Source: Crambe crambe (Eukaryota; Porifera; Demospongiae; Poecilosclerida; Crambeidae). Taken from it: 64,000 bases of DNA. The position numbers were made by a program, and so were the translations under genes. Location: NCBI GenBank assembly GCA_963924555.1, contig OZ004592.1:1116001-1180000 (forward strand), given 5' to 3'. The notes below the pieces were generated by a model. That model saw nothing but the letters and a program-made list of their open reading frames with translations. It had not been told where the DNA came from and ran no database searches. Shown piece after piece: positions 1-11,879 of this stretch (within the stretch, counting starts at the first letter, position 1; each line of letters starts with the position of its first letter).

Positions 1-81
1 AGTATTTGCTGTGGCTAGCTTATCAGTATCACTCTGCACATGCATGTGTGTAAAGTATGTACATTGTTTGCATGCATGCAG

Positions 82-552
82 GAGGCAAATTTCAGTGCTC
101 CATTCTTTGCCGTGCAGTGCAAACACAACGAAATGCTTGACATATCCATGAGGAATGACAATATCAACCTTGAAATCAAAGATATAGTAATATTATGTCT
201 ATGATAATGTAATCATAATTATTAGCTATGCATTTTTTCCAGGAAGGAAATACGCTACTGGATTTGGCAGAGAAACAGAATGCTGGAGCATATGAGCTGA
301 TAAAACAGCAGCACAAGGATAAGATAGTATGATAGAATACAACTCTTTATTATTATCTAACCATTTTTTTTCCTTCAGAAATTATTGGAGTCCAAGAAAA
401 GGCTTCCGTCCAGAGCTGCCACACCTGGTGGGCAGTTGTATGCTGGACCCAGCACCAAAGGAGCTCAGTCAGAGAACTACATTGTTAATCTCTTGCGTAA
501 GATTGACCTGAGGATGGGTCAGGACCCAGGGATTGCTGCTAGTGCTACATAG
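82..552 (+). CDS. 3' end of an ankyrin-repeat protein gene (5' part outside window)
   Basis: Three exons join in phase 0: 82-186, 243-326 and 379-552. Each internal edge has an AG acceptor and a GT donor. Exon one gives half an ankyrin repeat (ending LEIKDI), exon two begins EGNTLLDLAEKQNAGAYELI, a classic last repeat, and exon three gives a 57-residue tail (KLLESKKRLPSRAATPGG to GIAASAT) ending in TAG at 550-552. The tail has no domain I know. The gene is on the opposite strand to the main ankyrin array but has the same one-repeat-per-exon build. It is incomplete at the left edge, so its N-terminal domains are unknown. Confidence 0.72.
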
Positions 553-693
553 CTAGCTCAATAATAATTATACACCATTAACAACACCAAAAGACTCTTG
601 TGGTAGAATAAGCTTACCGTCAATAAGTTAGCGCGCAATAATAATGCAACAGTAGATTCTTAGGCCTAGCGCCTGTTAAGCACCAGCTGCTGT

Positions 694-1549
694 GTGTGTT
701 GTAGCAATGACAGGATGACTAGTAGGTGTAGAAGTGAACGGGATGAAGATATGGACGACGCGGAAGGGCTACCAGACCTGAAGAAGATGTGTATTCGTGA
801 GAGTGACTTCTCAATTTTAAATATTCTGGATTCTCTTGTGGAGGTGACCAACTGGAGAGATTTGGGAGTGCAGCTTGGACTGAAACCAGCAAGACTTAAA
901 GCATTAGAAGAATACCCAGAGGATCGACGGAAAGTGAAGATGATTCTCCAATGGTTGAAGGCAGATCAAGATGCAAGCTGGGAGAAGCTGCAGGCAGCAC
1001 TGGAGAAACCAGCTCTGTGTGAGAATAGAGCTGCCAAGGGTATTGCTGAAAAAAGACGAGGCTCTTCTTTTGACAGCCACAGTGTCATTTCAATTCAGTC
1101 AAGAAAGACATCCATTTCAGGTACAGATTACTATCATATTCATAACCATGATAATGTGATTTTTTAATCATGCAGAAGACATTGAATTCAATGAAGCTAA
1201 TGTCTGCAATGCAATTGCACATGTTAAAGATACTAAGCTGTTAGGAGAACAGTTGAAGATCCCACCAAGCATATTGGTGGACATTGATAAGCTTCCACCA
1301 GATATGCAGAAGCATCATCCAGTTGAAGCACTGTTCAGGGTGCATACAGACACTGATTGTGATTGGAAGATCCTGGAAGAGGCCATCAGATTCGTTGAGA
1401 TCTATGAGTGGATCTCTTGGGACAGAAGATCAAGTTCGTTCAAATCTCAATCAGGCTCTTTCTCAGCAGAAGACATGCCCATGAGCCCTCCTCATTCCAA
1501 TGGGAGTGGCAACCATTCTGTAGGTGCTGCTACCACAGGTAAGAGTTGA
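694..1549 (+). CDS. Two-death-domain protein, probably 3'-truncated
   Basis: Exon one (694-1120) codes for an acidic start and a death domain (about residues 48-110; TNWRDLGVQLGLKPARLKAL, then the EKLQAALEK helix). Exon two (1176 on) joins in frame through a split GAA codon and codes for a second, more divergent death-fold domain (KLLGEQLKIPPSILVDIDKL). The frame closes with TGA at 1547-1549, only three codons past a perfect donor, CAG/GTAAGAG at 1538. The phase left at that donor is 1, as in every death-domain exon of the neighbouring genes, so the ancestral gene surely continued into more exons. Those are missing; transposase debris follows. Death domains make homotypic contacts in cell-death and immune signalling. 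Start chosen at 694; 715 is the next in-frame ATG. The gene begins only 142 bases after the previous stop. Confidence 0.62.
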
Positions 1550-1639
1550 CAGACCATACTTGCAGTAAATAGCTGCAACTAGACCATCCTGTTGAATCAT
1601 CATGACTTTTTGTAAACAAGAAGTCTCAAGTTGAATATC

Positions 1640-1890
1640 ATCATGTCAAAGACAGAGATCCTTTATGCTATTTTCTGCCTAAATTCCACTACTGTGAATT
1701 AAATCCCATTGAAACAATCTTTGGAAGCAAGTAAAAGAAACATACACATCTGTCGTAAGTACTTCAGAAAGATAAGAGACTATATAAAAGAACTTTTCTA
1801 GAAGGTGGGAAGTGTATAGAAACTCCTGTAAAGAAGTACAAGTGGCACAGAAGGAAAGAAATACAAGTCGCACAGAAGTGTCACTAACAA
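1640..1890 (+). mobile_element. Degenerate transposase (DDE-type) C-terminal remnant
   Basis: Reading across frames, this stretch gives YCELNPIE, then RKYFRKIRDYI, then VKKYKWHRR. CELNPIE with a later basic KKYK.HRR block is the C-terminal signature of a common family of invertebrate and fungal DDE transposases. The pieces lie in different frames with stops, so it is dead. It sits where the missing exons of the preceding death-domain gene should be. The family name is from memory of the motif. Confidence 0.5.
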
Positions 1891-2440
1891 AAGACTCTTA
1901 AAATCGGACTGTCCCACTAAAATGTTGGTGGCATGGTTAATATGAAGCGTCTAGTCCGGTAATCTTCAGTTACTCGCCTTTGAAAAGCGAAAGGGGAGCA
2001 GATGTGCATAGACATAGTCTCTTCTGCAGTATATCTCAGTCAATTTTTACTTTAAAAAATGGCTAGATGGAATCCTAGAGAATTTTCTACCATTGAAAAA
2101 AAAAACTTTTGTTTAGTGTTTATTCTTAATTTACTCTTGAAGCAGCAGTATGTCTATTTGGGGCTAGGGTAATATCTCTAGAAGCTTGTAAAAATCTGAA
2201 TTAACATAGTACAAGTGTGTAAAGTAGGGAAGTCCCCCATAATATATTTGACCACTGACTCGCGAAATTAAATTTTCGCGAATGTAGTTAAATGTATGTG
2301 GAAGTGGGCGTGGCCCCAGATCGCCAAAGCTCCATACCCAAAATATGAAAGACTAATAGCTACCAATTATTTTTTTGAGTTATTATAAGAGTGCTATTTC
2401 GGGAAGCTTATGCTGTCCTACACTGTAAAAAAATTAAATT
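1891..2440. other. Intergenic, no gene seen
   Basis: AT-rich sequence between the plus-strand fragment and the minus-strand gene A. It holds a short near-palindrome at about 2262-2286 (TCGCGAAATTAAATTTTCGCGA core), a kind of motif that marks small inverted-repeat elements. I see no exon here. Confidence 0.4.
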
Positions 2441-5400
2441 TTAGGAAATAAGTTGCTTCTGGATTCTAGTCTCCACGGGCTTCACTCCTTTACCACTGTC
2501 TTCATTAAAATCGCTGGAATCAATGTCAGAATTGTTCACTCTGATAGAATAATCCTTCAGTATCTTCTCATATAAAGACATTCTTTCCTTTAAACTCTAA
2601 ATTAAAAAAAAAAAAAGCACATGGTATAATAAGACAACCTTAATCGATATGATGTAGCACTAGCTAGCTACTTCACTTAGCACACATAATCAGGTATGTA
2701 TCAAATAAATAGACATGAACACACCCCCATGCAGGCATGTGCCATGCATGCATGCACCATTAACAAACCATATTTCTTAGATCAGGGATTTTCTTTGGGT
2801 CTTTAGCTTGTTTATTGGATGACACTTTAGTGGTGGTGGTGTCTCGTTTCTTTTCTTCTACTTTTTCCACTGACACTGTAACGACATGCTCCACTTCTTC
2901 AGCATCGTACAGTGAAGAAGTATCTCCAATATCCTCACTTTCACTAGCTCTTGATTCCTATAAAAGGATGCATAGCTAGCTAAGTATATGGAATTAAAAT
3001 CTAGAGTCATACATACAATTATTTGAGGATGTTCTTCCTTCTCTGGAGCATCAGGTTTGTCAGACTCTGATTCACTCATGTTCTTCAAAGGTACTGAAAC
3101 TGGTGGTGCTTGCTCTTGCTCTACAGCCTCCACATTCAATTTCTCAGTCTGATCAGACTCTGCTCCACTGGAATCCAACGGCTCTTCTTTGCAGATTGGC
3201 CGCTCCTGGGAAATTCCATGTAGCTAGCTAGAAATATTATGTATTGCATAACTACATGTATGCACTCACTGAATGGCCAGGAACTTCAGGTTCAACCTGA
3301 ACTGTTGTCAGTTCCGGTTGCAGTGATTCAAAGGACTCCTCCTGTTCCTCTGTCTGCACTTGTGCCTGTTGTTATATATATATACCTGTTACACATAATT
3401 ATTAGCTACAATTGATGCAGAGTAGCTAGCTAGCTACCTTTAACTATGTAGATCATACTTAGCTACAGCTGTAGCAACATACCATTCTAAATTCCTTCAG
3501 CCGTGTGGTGATGGCTTTTCGTTTGAATAGCTGTACCACTTCAGACACAGAAATAGGCTATGAAAACAGAGATTAAAATCATCAGGTCCTGCTTGCATCA
3601 TACGATTAGCTTACCCCCACTTCAGTGCTGGCACCATGTTGGAGTAATCTCTCAAATATGTCCACCTGGCCGTTTTTAGCAGCAAGGAATATAGCAGGAA
3701 GACCCGTTACCTATAGGAAATATTCACAGCGTAATTAATGACCTCAGTCCAGAGTGGATGGATCACTAGTTACACCATGCATGCATAATATATGTGGGTA
3801 TTCACCGGGTGTGGGATGTTAACATCAATGTTTTTGTTTTCGAGAAGTGCATCCACAACTTCCACATTCTTATGATTGGTGGCTATCATAAGGGCAGTCA
3901 GTCCGACCTAGAAATGAAAGAACCTGATCAACCACAAACCAGCTCTATCATAACCATGCTCACACACCCGATTGGTTACATTAACATCTGCTCCCTTTTC
4001 ATTAAGAACTCTAACCACATCCGGGCTTCCCATGAAGCTGGCTATGTGAAGGGCAGGTTCACCAGTGAATTTTTTAGCATCCTATAAAAAACACAACATT
4101 TTTATAGCACTGACTGTTTACCCTTGATAGGGATGTTGATACAGAATTTTGAAACTGAAAGTTTTTCAAAAAATACCTTCATGACCATCCCTGTGCGTGC
4201 TCCATGTTCAATGAGCATCTCAGCTATCTCCCCTTCATTCTTTCTAGCTGCTTCCATCAAGGCTGTCCATCCTTTCTGTAAATACACATACATTTATTAG
4301 AAATCTCATTCCAACAATCCATTACAATAATTTATTCATTCCTATAATCCATTCCAATAATCTATGAAATCCTAATCCATCCTAACTTTGGCTTGTTTGT
4401 TGGGGTCAGCTCCATACTCCAAGTAGAGTTTCACCAGATCTTTGCAGCGATGAAACGTGGCTTGTATCAATGGAGTCCACCCATTCTAAGTAAACCACGA
4501 TATTTATATACCCAGGCATAATAATGATAACCACAACTATCACTATCCAGAATTTGCTTACACGAGCAGCACCCATTTCCACATCTGCTCCATGTTTAAG
4601 CAGTGTTCTGGCAACCTCCACAAAATTCAGGTCTGATGTCCACATCAGGGGGGTGTAGGTTGTCTGAGAGTGGGACAATGTGCAGAGATGTTGATATTAT
4701 AAGGCTGCTGACTGGCTAATCCACCTACTTTAGGGTTGATGACTGCATTGCAATCTGCTGCATGTCTCAGCAGTAAGTTGGTTATCCTCACAAAGTTCTT
4801 GGAACATGCTATGTGTAAGGGAGTCCAGCCATTCTGCATGTAGGGGATTAATAACTTGCAATGATCGTTAATAATCAAGTATCAACTATAAAACCTTGGC
4901 TCTCCCCATGACATTAGCTTTATGCTGAATCAGCAACTCCACAATTTTAAAGTGTCCATTTTCACAGGCCCACATCAACGGAGTCCAATCCTGGAAAATA
5001 TTCAAGATCTTATGATTGCCATGACTACTAATCAGTTATTTTACAGTATTCGCATACCATGAAATCGAAATCCTTCGTTTCAATATCAACTCCATTTCCC
5101 TCAAGTAATTCCTTGGCTGCTTCAAAGTTTCCACTCTTACAATAATGTAATAAGTCCTAGATATGAACAGAAAAAACAATAACAACATTAGCAACAAATA
5201 AATAGTGTAGCCACTTCCATAACTTCTTACCATGTCCAGTTTTTTCTTCTTTGCTCTTAACTTCTTCATGAGATTGGATGGTATAGTTAAAAGTTTCTTC
5301 AGTTGCTTTTTCATTAAGTTCCATATAGAAGGTGCAACTTTGTTTTCAATTTCTTCATGATCCTGCTTGTATGCAGCAACTTCTTTCCCTTTCTATACAA

Positions 5401-6091
5401 ATAATATCCCTTACAAAAATAACAGCAACAACATCAACAATAACAAATTCACTCACCTTATTCTGCCCCATATTCAATCAGATGTCCTCCTTCATAAGCG
5501 TAAAATAGAGCACTCCATTTCTTATATGCATTGATCAAAATTCCAAGCAATTGTAATGTTGGTTGGCCCTGTGTGTTAGGCCACTCAAACTTGCTGCATG
5601 ATATAGCAGTCTGACTATACTCACAAGTTTGGCTTCTTTGGAGAAAGGAGTACTTATTGCTGGTACTCTTCTACCCAGTCCTTTACTCTAAATAGAGAGA
5701 AGAATTAATGAGGGTTTGGTTCCAGAGCTCTGAGGTCTGGATACAATTAGTGAGAACTTTCATGTGGTTAAACGTTTATACACTGTGCACACTTCACACT
5801 ATGATCATAGTATGAGTAATAATAATGGGCTGAGCATATTATAAGTTTCATATAGCATGTGTACATGATAATTATTTATTACCTTTTGTACTGGTACTTT
5901 CTCTTCTTCAGTACAAGTTCCCCTTTTGTCTTCATCTTCATCGTCACATGTAGCACTCTCATCTTTAACACCAAGTAGTTCCTCCACAATCCTTTGATGT
6001 CCATTCTTCATGGCAATATCCACAGGCTTATTCTCTTCCTGAAGAAAAAAAAATGATTGAGAAATCTTCAAAGGAGGATGAATCTCTATAC

Positions 6092-6528
6092 CTTATTTTT
6101 GATGTCTACATCCTTTTCCAACAAAGGAAATTCAACCAAATGTTTCACAATTTCAAGATTTCCATTCAAGTAACCTTGTCCTCTTCCATGTACAGTGTGC
6201 TGATCATACACATAAGTCTCACACTTAAGATAATTCACATCAATATCAGAGAGTTGCTCTTTTTGTTCATTGCTCAATGGAAATACTTCACTGGGTATGC
6301 AGACATGTTTGAACTTGAATATCAAGTCACCATTCTCTTTTTCCTCAAAGAAGAGTAAATGTATATCGACTATGTGCGACAATTTACACTCAAAATCCTC
6401 CATTGAACTGATTGGATTTTTTACTCTGACCACTAGAGTGGTGGATTCACTCACAATCAAACTTGAGTAGGAAGGTGGTGGTGACAGTAATTCTGGTGAT
6501 AGTAGTGGCAACTTCGGTGTTGTATTCC
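6092..6528 (-). CDS. Exon: helical-domain tail fused to half an ankyrin repeat (gene A)
   Basis: A 437-base exon in phase 1-0. It codes for a proline/serine linker, then about 85 residues of the C-terminal part of the unnamed helical domain (MEDFECKLSHIVDIHLLFFE, then IPSEVFPLSNEQKEQLSDID), then an ankyrin half-repeat (GYLNGNLEIVKHLVEFP). Nearly identical exons lie at 15424-15860 and, without the ankyrin half, at 18693-19073. In A it lies inside a 1.3-kb stretch that copy B lacks, so it was probably moved in from a C-type gene. Confidence 0.7.
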
Positions 6529-7431
6529 CTATAATAATATTATTATTATCAGTATAATGGGCTGTTGTAAACTATACTAGGAATCGCTCGTAAAGCGTTG
6601 TTGGGCGAGCGAAGCAATGTTGATAATGTGAAGTTATGTCCTCATGCACATACATGCAGTTTACACAATTTTTTGTATACATGTATTATAAAAGTGATGG
6701 AATGGCTATGTACCTATAGAATGGTTGAGAGTCACCAGATTTTTCAGATTCTGTATAGCTAAATTTAACAAGCTACAAGACTTGCCTAGAAATATGGAAC
6801 TGTCCAGTAATGCTGCAACATCCTGGTGTCTTTTTCTTAGAGCAATATCCACAGGTTTGTTTCCATCCTGGATGATGATAATTGATTGAATTATAATTTT
6901 AACTTCATGTAAAGAATACCATGTAGGGATGGTGAGTCAAAGGCCATAAGACTGTATGTATATAAACCCAAAAAATTTTTCTTTTGCCTAGCACAAATTA
7001 GTACTTTACTTAAGGATGTAAAGAAACATTCACGGAGTATGTTGCTCGCCAATTGAATACGCTACACGTTGCAGTTGGTAAAGGGTTGGTCACATCAGAC
7101 TAGCTAGGTCTCCTTCATAAAATTAATTCATTTAATACTTGTGTATTGTACTATAATTGTAATTGCTTGATTGATTATTATGTTATAGCATGGTGGATAG
7201 TAAGGCTAGGGACTAGGCTTTGTGAGCCAATTTCGAAAAGCTTGTCTGACCCCCCAATTAGAGCCTATCAGCTCTAAAAGCCATAGACTTGCTCACTGTC
7301 AAATGTTGTAGCTACATTGTCCTAGTGATATTCATATATCTGTGGTTTTACATGACATACCTTATCTTCTATCTCTCTTAAAGTAGGGGAGAGTTCAATC
7401 AAATGCCTGACTATGTCCAAGTGTCCATGTT

Positions 7432-7817
7432 TAGCAGCAAAATGCAGAGCTGTATAACCTTTCTCCTATAGTTATAATATGACATCTAACACTGTGCATG
7501 CTCTTATGAAGCTGCAATACTGTACTAGCAGCAAAATGCAGAGCTGTATAACCTTTCTCCTATAGTTATAATAATATGACATCTAACACTGTGCATGCTC
7601 TTATGAAGCTGCAATACTGTACTAGCAGCAAAATGCAGAGCTGTATAACCTTTCTCCTATAGTTATAATAATATGACATCTAACACTGTGCATGCTCTTA
7701 TGAAGCTGCAATACTGTACTAGCAGCAAAATGCAGAGCTGTATAACCTTTCTCCTATAGTTATAATAATATGACATCTAACACTGTGCATGCTCTTATGA
7801 AGCTGCAATACTGTACT
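7432..7817 (-). repeat. Four-copy tandem repeat of half an ankyrin exon plus its acceptor
   Basis: A 94-97 base unit starts at about 7432, 7526, 7623 and 7720. Each unit carries the first third of an ankyrin exon (EKGYTALHFAA), its CTATAG acceptor, and upstream intron. Copy B has only one unit at the matching place (about 51750-51840). Only the leftmost copy is followed by the rest of the exon. Confidence 0.85.
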
Positions 7818-8099
7818 AAAATTACGTATCAGCTATGAGGTAGCTGGCTAGCTATATGTAGGAGACTTGCTCTGTGGGATTCTATGGACAGTTGGACTAT
7901 AGGCAAACAATTAGGTATCTAGTAGAAATCCTAGCAAAGCACTCAAGGTGAAAAGTAACACATTACATTTTCTTGAATATCTGGTTTAGCTCCCTTTCCC
8001 AGCAGATGGTGGACAACTTCAGTATGATTTGACTCAGAGGAGAGAATTAAAGCTGTACATCCAGTCTGTAATTAGAATCAATAATAATCATGAACATTC

Positions 8100-9290
8100 A
8101 TGGCCCTAATTGGCGAGCGAGCGAAGCGAGCGAAGCCCCACACTAATTGGTCAAAATGGAAAATTGCGATATTTATATGTTACACGTACGTCACTCAAAA
8201 TGCGCATGCGCTTACGCGTGCGCACGACATAGCTACTAAGCAACGTCATAATAAGCAATCGTTTTCGTTAAGCTTGAAGTTGAAGCACTATTGTAGCGAG
8301 TATTATGGAACCCAGAGAACCAGAAAACAAGCGAAGGAGGGCCCCAGAACACCCTCTAGAAACTGACCAGCAAAGAAGAGCGAGACCGAGCTAGAAGGAG
8401 AACACAGTCAAAGGAACAGAGAAAAACAAGACTAGCAAAGAAATGCGACAGATAGAGCCAGGAGGAGAGAATGTACAGAGTCAGCAGAAGATAATGCTGC
8501 AAGAGCAGAGCAAATGAGAGCCAGAAGGAGAGCAGAGTCAGCAGAACACAGAGCTGCCAGATTAGAGCATATGAGGGCTCATTATTTGAGAGACTAGCTA
8601 CTGAGTCTGAACAGGAGTGGTAGCCTGGGTTCAGAGAAGACACTCTAATACTAACTGGGAATGCACCAAGTCAGTTAACAACGTGAATAGCTAGATATCG
8701 AAAGTAACTGTTGGGGCTATATAATCATAAGTGAGGGAGGAGCACATTGAAATGACCACTGGCTGCTTGCTCGCCCAACTAATGCTATACGAGCATCTCT
8801 AGTTATATTAAAATGCTTGTACGTATGTACGTACGTCCATCACAGTTCAAAGGTCAATTGGTAACGCGCATACGTGTCACTCGTGGCAACATGCAAATTC
8901 AAAGCAAGGAAAGGCGGACGGCTCAATACGCCCAAGCACTCGAGTTTCTAGCTGGACTTGACTCAACAATGAATCTCGACGCTCTAAGTGTCCAATGTTA
9001 CAAAGCTAAAGAGGCGAAGGAAGAAAGAAAGAAAGAGAGAAATATGGTCAATGGGTACTGGCGAAGATAGAAACAAGCAAGAGGCCAGAGACTGCAGTAA
9101 GCCAGCGAAGAATGCAGGGCTGCAGCAAACCTAGATAGGAAGCAAGATGCCAGAAACTTCATAGGAAAAGCCTCACTGAAGGAAGAAGAGCACAGCATAG
9201 GCTTAGCTAGAAGAAACCAGCCCCAATAGCATGCAAATGCAAAATAAGATTGCAGTGGGTGCAGGCTGGTATGCAATGAATATTGGTAGG
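8100..9290 (+). mobile_element. Mobile-element insert with Helitron-like arginine-rich remnant
   Basis: This stretch inside an intron of gene A is GC-richer than its surroundings and begins with repeated GCGAGC/GAAGC motifs. At 8305-8596, with at least two frameshifts, it codes for a protein rich in RARRR, ESAEHRAARLEHMRA and similar units. Such repeats are typical of N-terminal proteins carried by Helitron-type elements in invertebrates (family knowledge, not verified). A second ORF at 8813-9070 (ERRTAQYAQALEF, then CYKAKEAKEERKK) is kept in part in the matching intron of gene B at 52286-52558. No helicase or replication-initiator domain is visible, so this is a dead fragment. Confidence 0.45.
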
Positions 9291-9481
9291 TAATCAGAAT
9301 GATCTCAATCTATAATACCTCATTTTGTGTGTTGACTTCAGCCCCGAGTTGTATCAAGATATCAATGTCCTGCAGGCATCCACCACGTTCAGCAGCCAAT
9401 AGTAACAGAACACTTAATTCTGAGATCTATAAAAAAATAAATTCATACATGTGTGCTGAAGTGCTAGAGTTAGCTACATAC

Positions 9482-10551
9482 CTGATGATGAGCTGAATAT
9501 TTGGAGCTAATTTTGCCGACTAACTTCAGTGGTGTATTACCACGTTTATCTTTAGCATTTAAATCCAATCCATATTCACTGACAAGAATCCAGGCTAATT
9601 TAAGATGACCACCTTCACAAGCATGATGGAGTAACGTTTTACCAGCTGAGCCAATAATGTTGGGTGCACATTCATGCTTATCAATTAGTTGAGTAACAAG
9701 CCTTCTGTGACCTTTACGAGCAGCTAAACAAATTGGCGCATTCTTGCTCTTATCTTTGATATGAAGTTGAAATTTATACTTTGAAATAAGCACATTGGTT
9801 AATTCGAGGTGGCCTCCCAGACATGCTTGGTGAAGTAGCGTTCTTTTCTTGAAGCCCTTGACATAGCAATTACATTTAAACACTTCAATCAGCTCGTGGA
9901 CCACATTTCTGTGCCCTTTCCACACTGCTAGACTCAGGGGTGTGTTCTTGTTGGAATCTCGAGCATTGACATCAGCAGCATATTTTTTTATCAGTCGTCT
10001 TACTAACCTGATATGGCCACCTTGACATGCCATGTGCAGTAGTGTAGTAGACTCAGCATCTCCTACAGTTGAGTGGCTAGAAATGTACTTTTCCACTAAT
10101 TCTATATGTCCGTGCAAAGCAGCTAAATGTAGAGGCATACGTTTCTTGATGTCTTGAGCCTCAAAATCTGCTTTATTCTCATCAATGAGTATTTGCACTA
10201 AGTCAGCATGACCACCTTTGCATGCTCTGTGAAGTAGAGTCTCACCTTGGCATATACTTTGTCAAGCAAATTCTAATCAGCAAAGGTGGGAGTACTGGTA
10301 ACATCAAATGGACCCAGGGAAGGAGCTAGGTTTCTGACCAATTGAATAAAAATTTTCAAGTTTCTTTTGAAATCAGTCAAACGATCATCCTCATCTTCAA
10401 CAAGAGAGATCAGGGTATCAGCTTGAGAAATCACTTCATCTGATTGTCCTTCTTGGCAAGCATGCAGTTCTAACACCATGGTATAACTTGTCAATTATTG
10501 TCTGTTCTATATCCATAGATAGAAATGGAAGCTTTTGAATTTCATTCTTAG
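9482..10551 (-). pseudogene. Large multi-repeat ankyrin exon, disrupted copy (gene A)
   Basis: This exon holds about nine ankyrin repeats without introns, unlike the one-repeat exons elsewhere. Against the intact copy at 53015-54096 it has three breaks: a 5-base deletion near 10,474 (RTLLHACQE becomes out of frame), TAG in place of TGG near 10,275, and two extra bases near 10,260. From 10,198 down to 9,482 the frame is open. The acceptor (TTTCAG at about 10,552) and donor (CAG/GTATGT) are kept. Confidence 0.8.
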
Positions 10552-10559
10552 CTGAAATA

Positions 10560-11560
10560 GACCACAATATCACAATAACAAGTTTGCCTATAAAAAGACT
10601 GTTGCCTCAGCACTTTATGTATGCATTCCTACATTATTTGTTTTTTCATATCATCAATAAGCATAATGAATAAGTTGCTGTGCTTTTAATGGACTTATCT
10701 AGCTAAGTTATCTCCTCTCATCTGGCCTGGCTTGTAGTCTTTTGTCTCGCTACTCTTGGATTTTCTGCTGGTCGTTAATCTCGCTGCTCTTGCATGGCTT
10801 TCCTGCTGCCTGACTAATATAGTCTCCTCTCGATCTGTACGCATGTGCTCACACATGAGCATGCACCTGCAAGAAATTGAAAATTCCAAGTACACAGAGA
10901 AAGCTGAGAAACTACAAGCCATACTCAGATCAGGGGACGAACCAAAAGACAGCAGACAGCTGATCATAGGTTACAGTCCAGGCATTGCAAAGAGAAACCC
11001 ATGCAGGAAGTGGGAAGTCAAGAGCGATGACAATTAACAACGCCACTACGTAGTTGATCCCGGCACAGCACTTCGGCTAAAATTAGCTCACAACTACTTC
11101 CCTCTCCCCATAACCCCTTAGAGATATTCATGAAATGCATTTAGGTGGCATCTCCAAATTGAAATTCATGCCATAATGACATAGACAATGTGTAAAATGT
11201 CTAGCAGGGAGTTTACACTATGACTGTAGCAATTCCAGAACTTCCTGAACTTTGGCTGGCCTGCGCAGCCTGACTGCTTGATGTTTATAACAAGGCCTAT
11301 ACCACGCTATGGGTTACAGATGTTATACAGATTTGCCATTATTTTCATAGAACTAAAAATCACAGTGAATGTAGCCAACTGGTTTGAGTACATTTATCAA
11401 GTTGCTGCTGGATATGTTTTATGCAGGTTTAGTTCCCAAAATAACGTTAAGCATATGCATATTTTGGAGATGCCCCCTTAAACCTCAAAATGCCAATAAC
11501 ATCTATACCAGTTCTGTCTAGTCAATACTGACTCACTAATCTTGGATTTATAGCTAGAAC
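10560..11560. other. Intron of gene A between CARD-like and ankyrin exons
   Basis: About 1 kb without convincing exons on the gene strand. A plus-strand ORF at 10756-11037 (ending RKWEVKSDDN) is shared with copy B at 54580-54888. Because the two copies are recent duplicates, this is weak evidence of coding. I cannot assign it. Confidence 0.4.
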
Positions 11561-11564
11561 TTAC

Positions 11565-11865
11565 CTGCCACTTTCTCCTGTTGTTTCTTCAGTTTGTCAA
11601 AATTTTCACGAATACTTTTAGTTAGATCTTCCAACCAACTAAATTTTTCAAGAATATCAAGAAATATATGAAACTTCTTAGGGAGTGTGCTAACTTTACT
11701 GGTGACTTGGTACACCAGTTCAGTCGCCCTTGTCCGCGGATCTTTAGCTTGAATCTGTGCCGAGCTCTGTGGGATTAGTTGCACTGCTACTAATTCATTA
11801 GTAACGGAAAGTACATCTGCTGATAAGCTTATCTCCGATATTAGATCAACCGTATATTTGAGCAT
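11565..11865 (-). CDS. CARD-like exon of gene A, start lost
   Basis: It codes for about 100 residues of the death-fold domain that starts genes C and E (TVDLISEIS, then ATELVYQVTSKV, then FHIFLDILEKFSWLEDLTK). The donor GTAAGTT and phase 1 match its relatives. Copy B still has the upstream ATG and about 15 more residues; in A the sequence jumps from GAGCAT straight to a LINE-like sequence through a deletion of about 175 bases. An internal Met (MLKYTVD) is the only available start. Confidence 0.6.
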
Positions 11866-11879
11866 ATTCTAACTGATTC

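Larger units (their letters stand above)
2441..11865 (-). pseudogene. Gene A: CARD-like plus ankyrin-repeat gene, decayed duplicate of gene B
   Basis: Exons run right to left: CARD-like 11565-11865, large ankyrin exon 9482-10551, then single-repeat exons 9319-9426, 7967-8065, 7361-7465, 6714-6867, 6092-6528, 5883-6038, 5625-5687, 5231-5392, 5058-5156, 4895-4990, 4729-4833, 4562-4663, 4387-4485, 4177-4275, 3968-4081, 3806-3907, 3615-3710, and tail exons 3483-3557, 3270-3365, 3017-3205, 2769-2957, 2441-2596. The acidic, serine-rich tail ends in QKQLIS. Breaks against copy B: the CARD exon has lost its start; the large exon has a 5-base deletion near 10,474, a TAG for Trp near 10,275 and a 2-base insertion near 10,260; the exon at 5462-5537 lost its acceptor and about 38 internal bases. 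The downstream repeats and tail stay open, so part may still be expressed. Confidence 0.68.
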
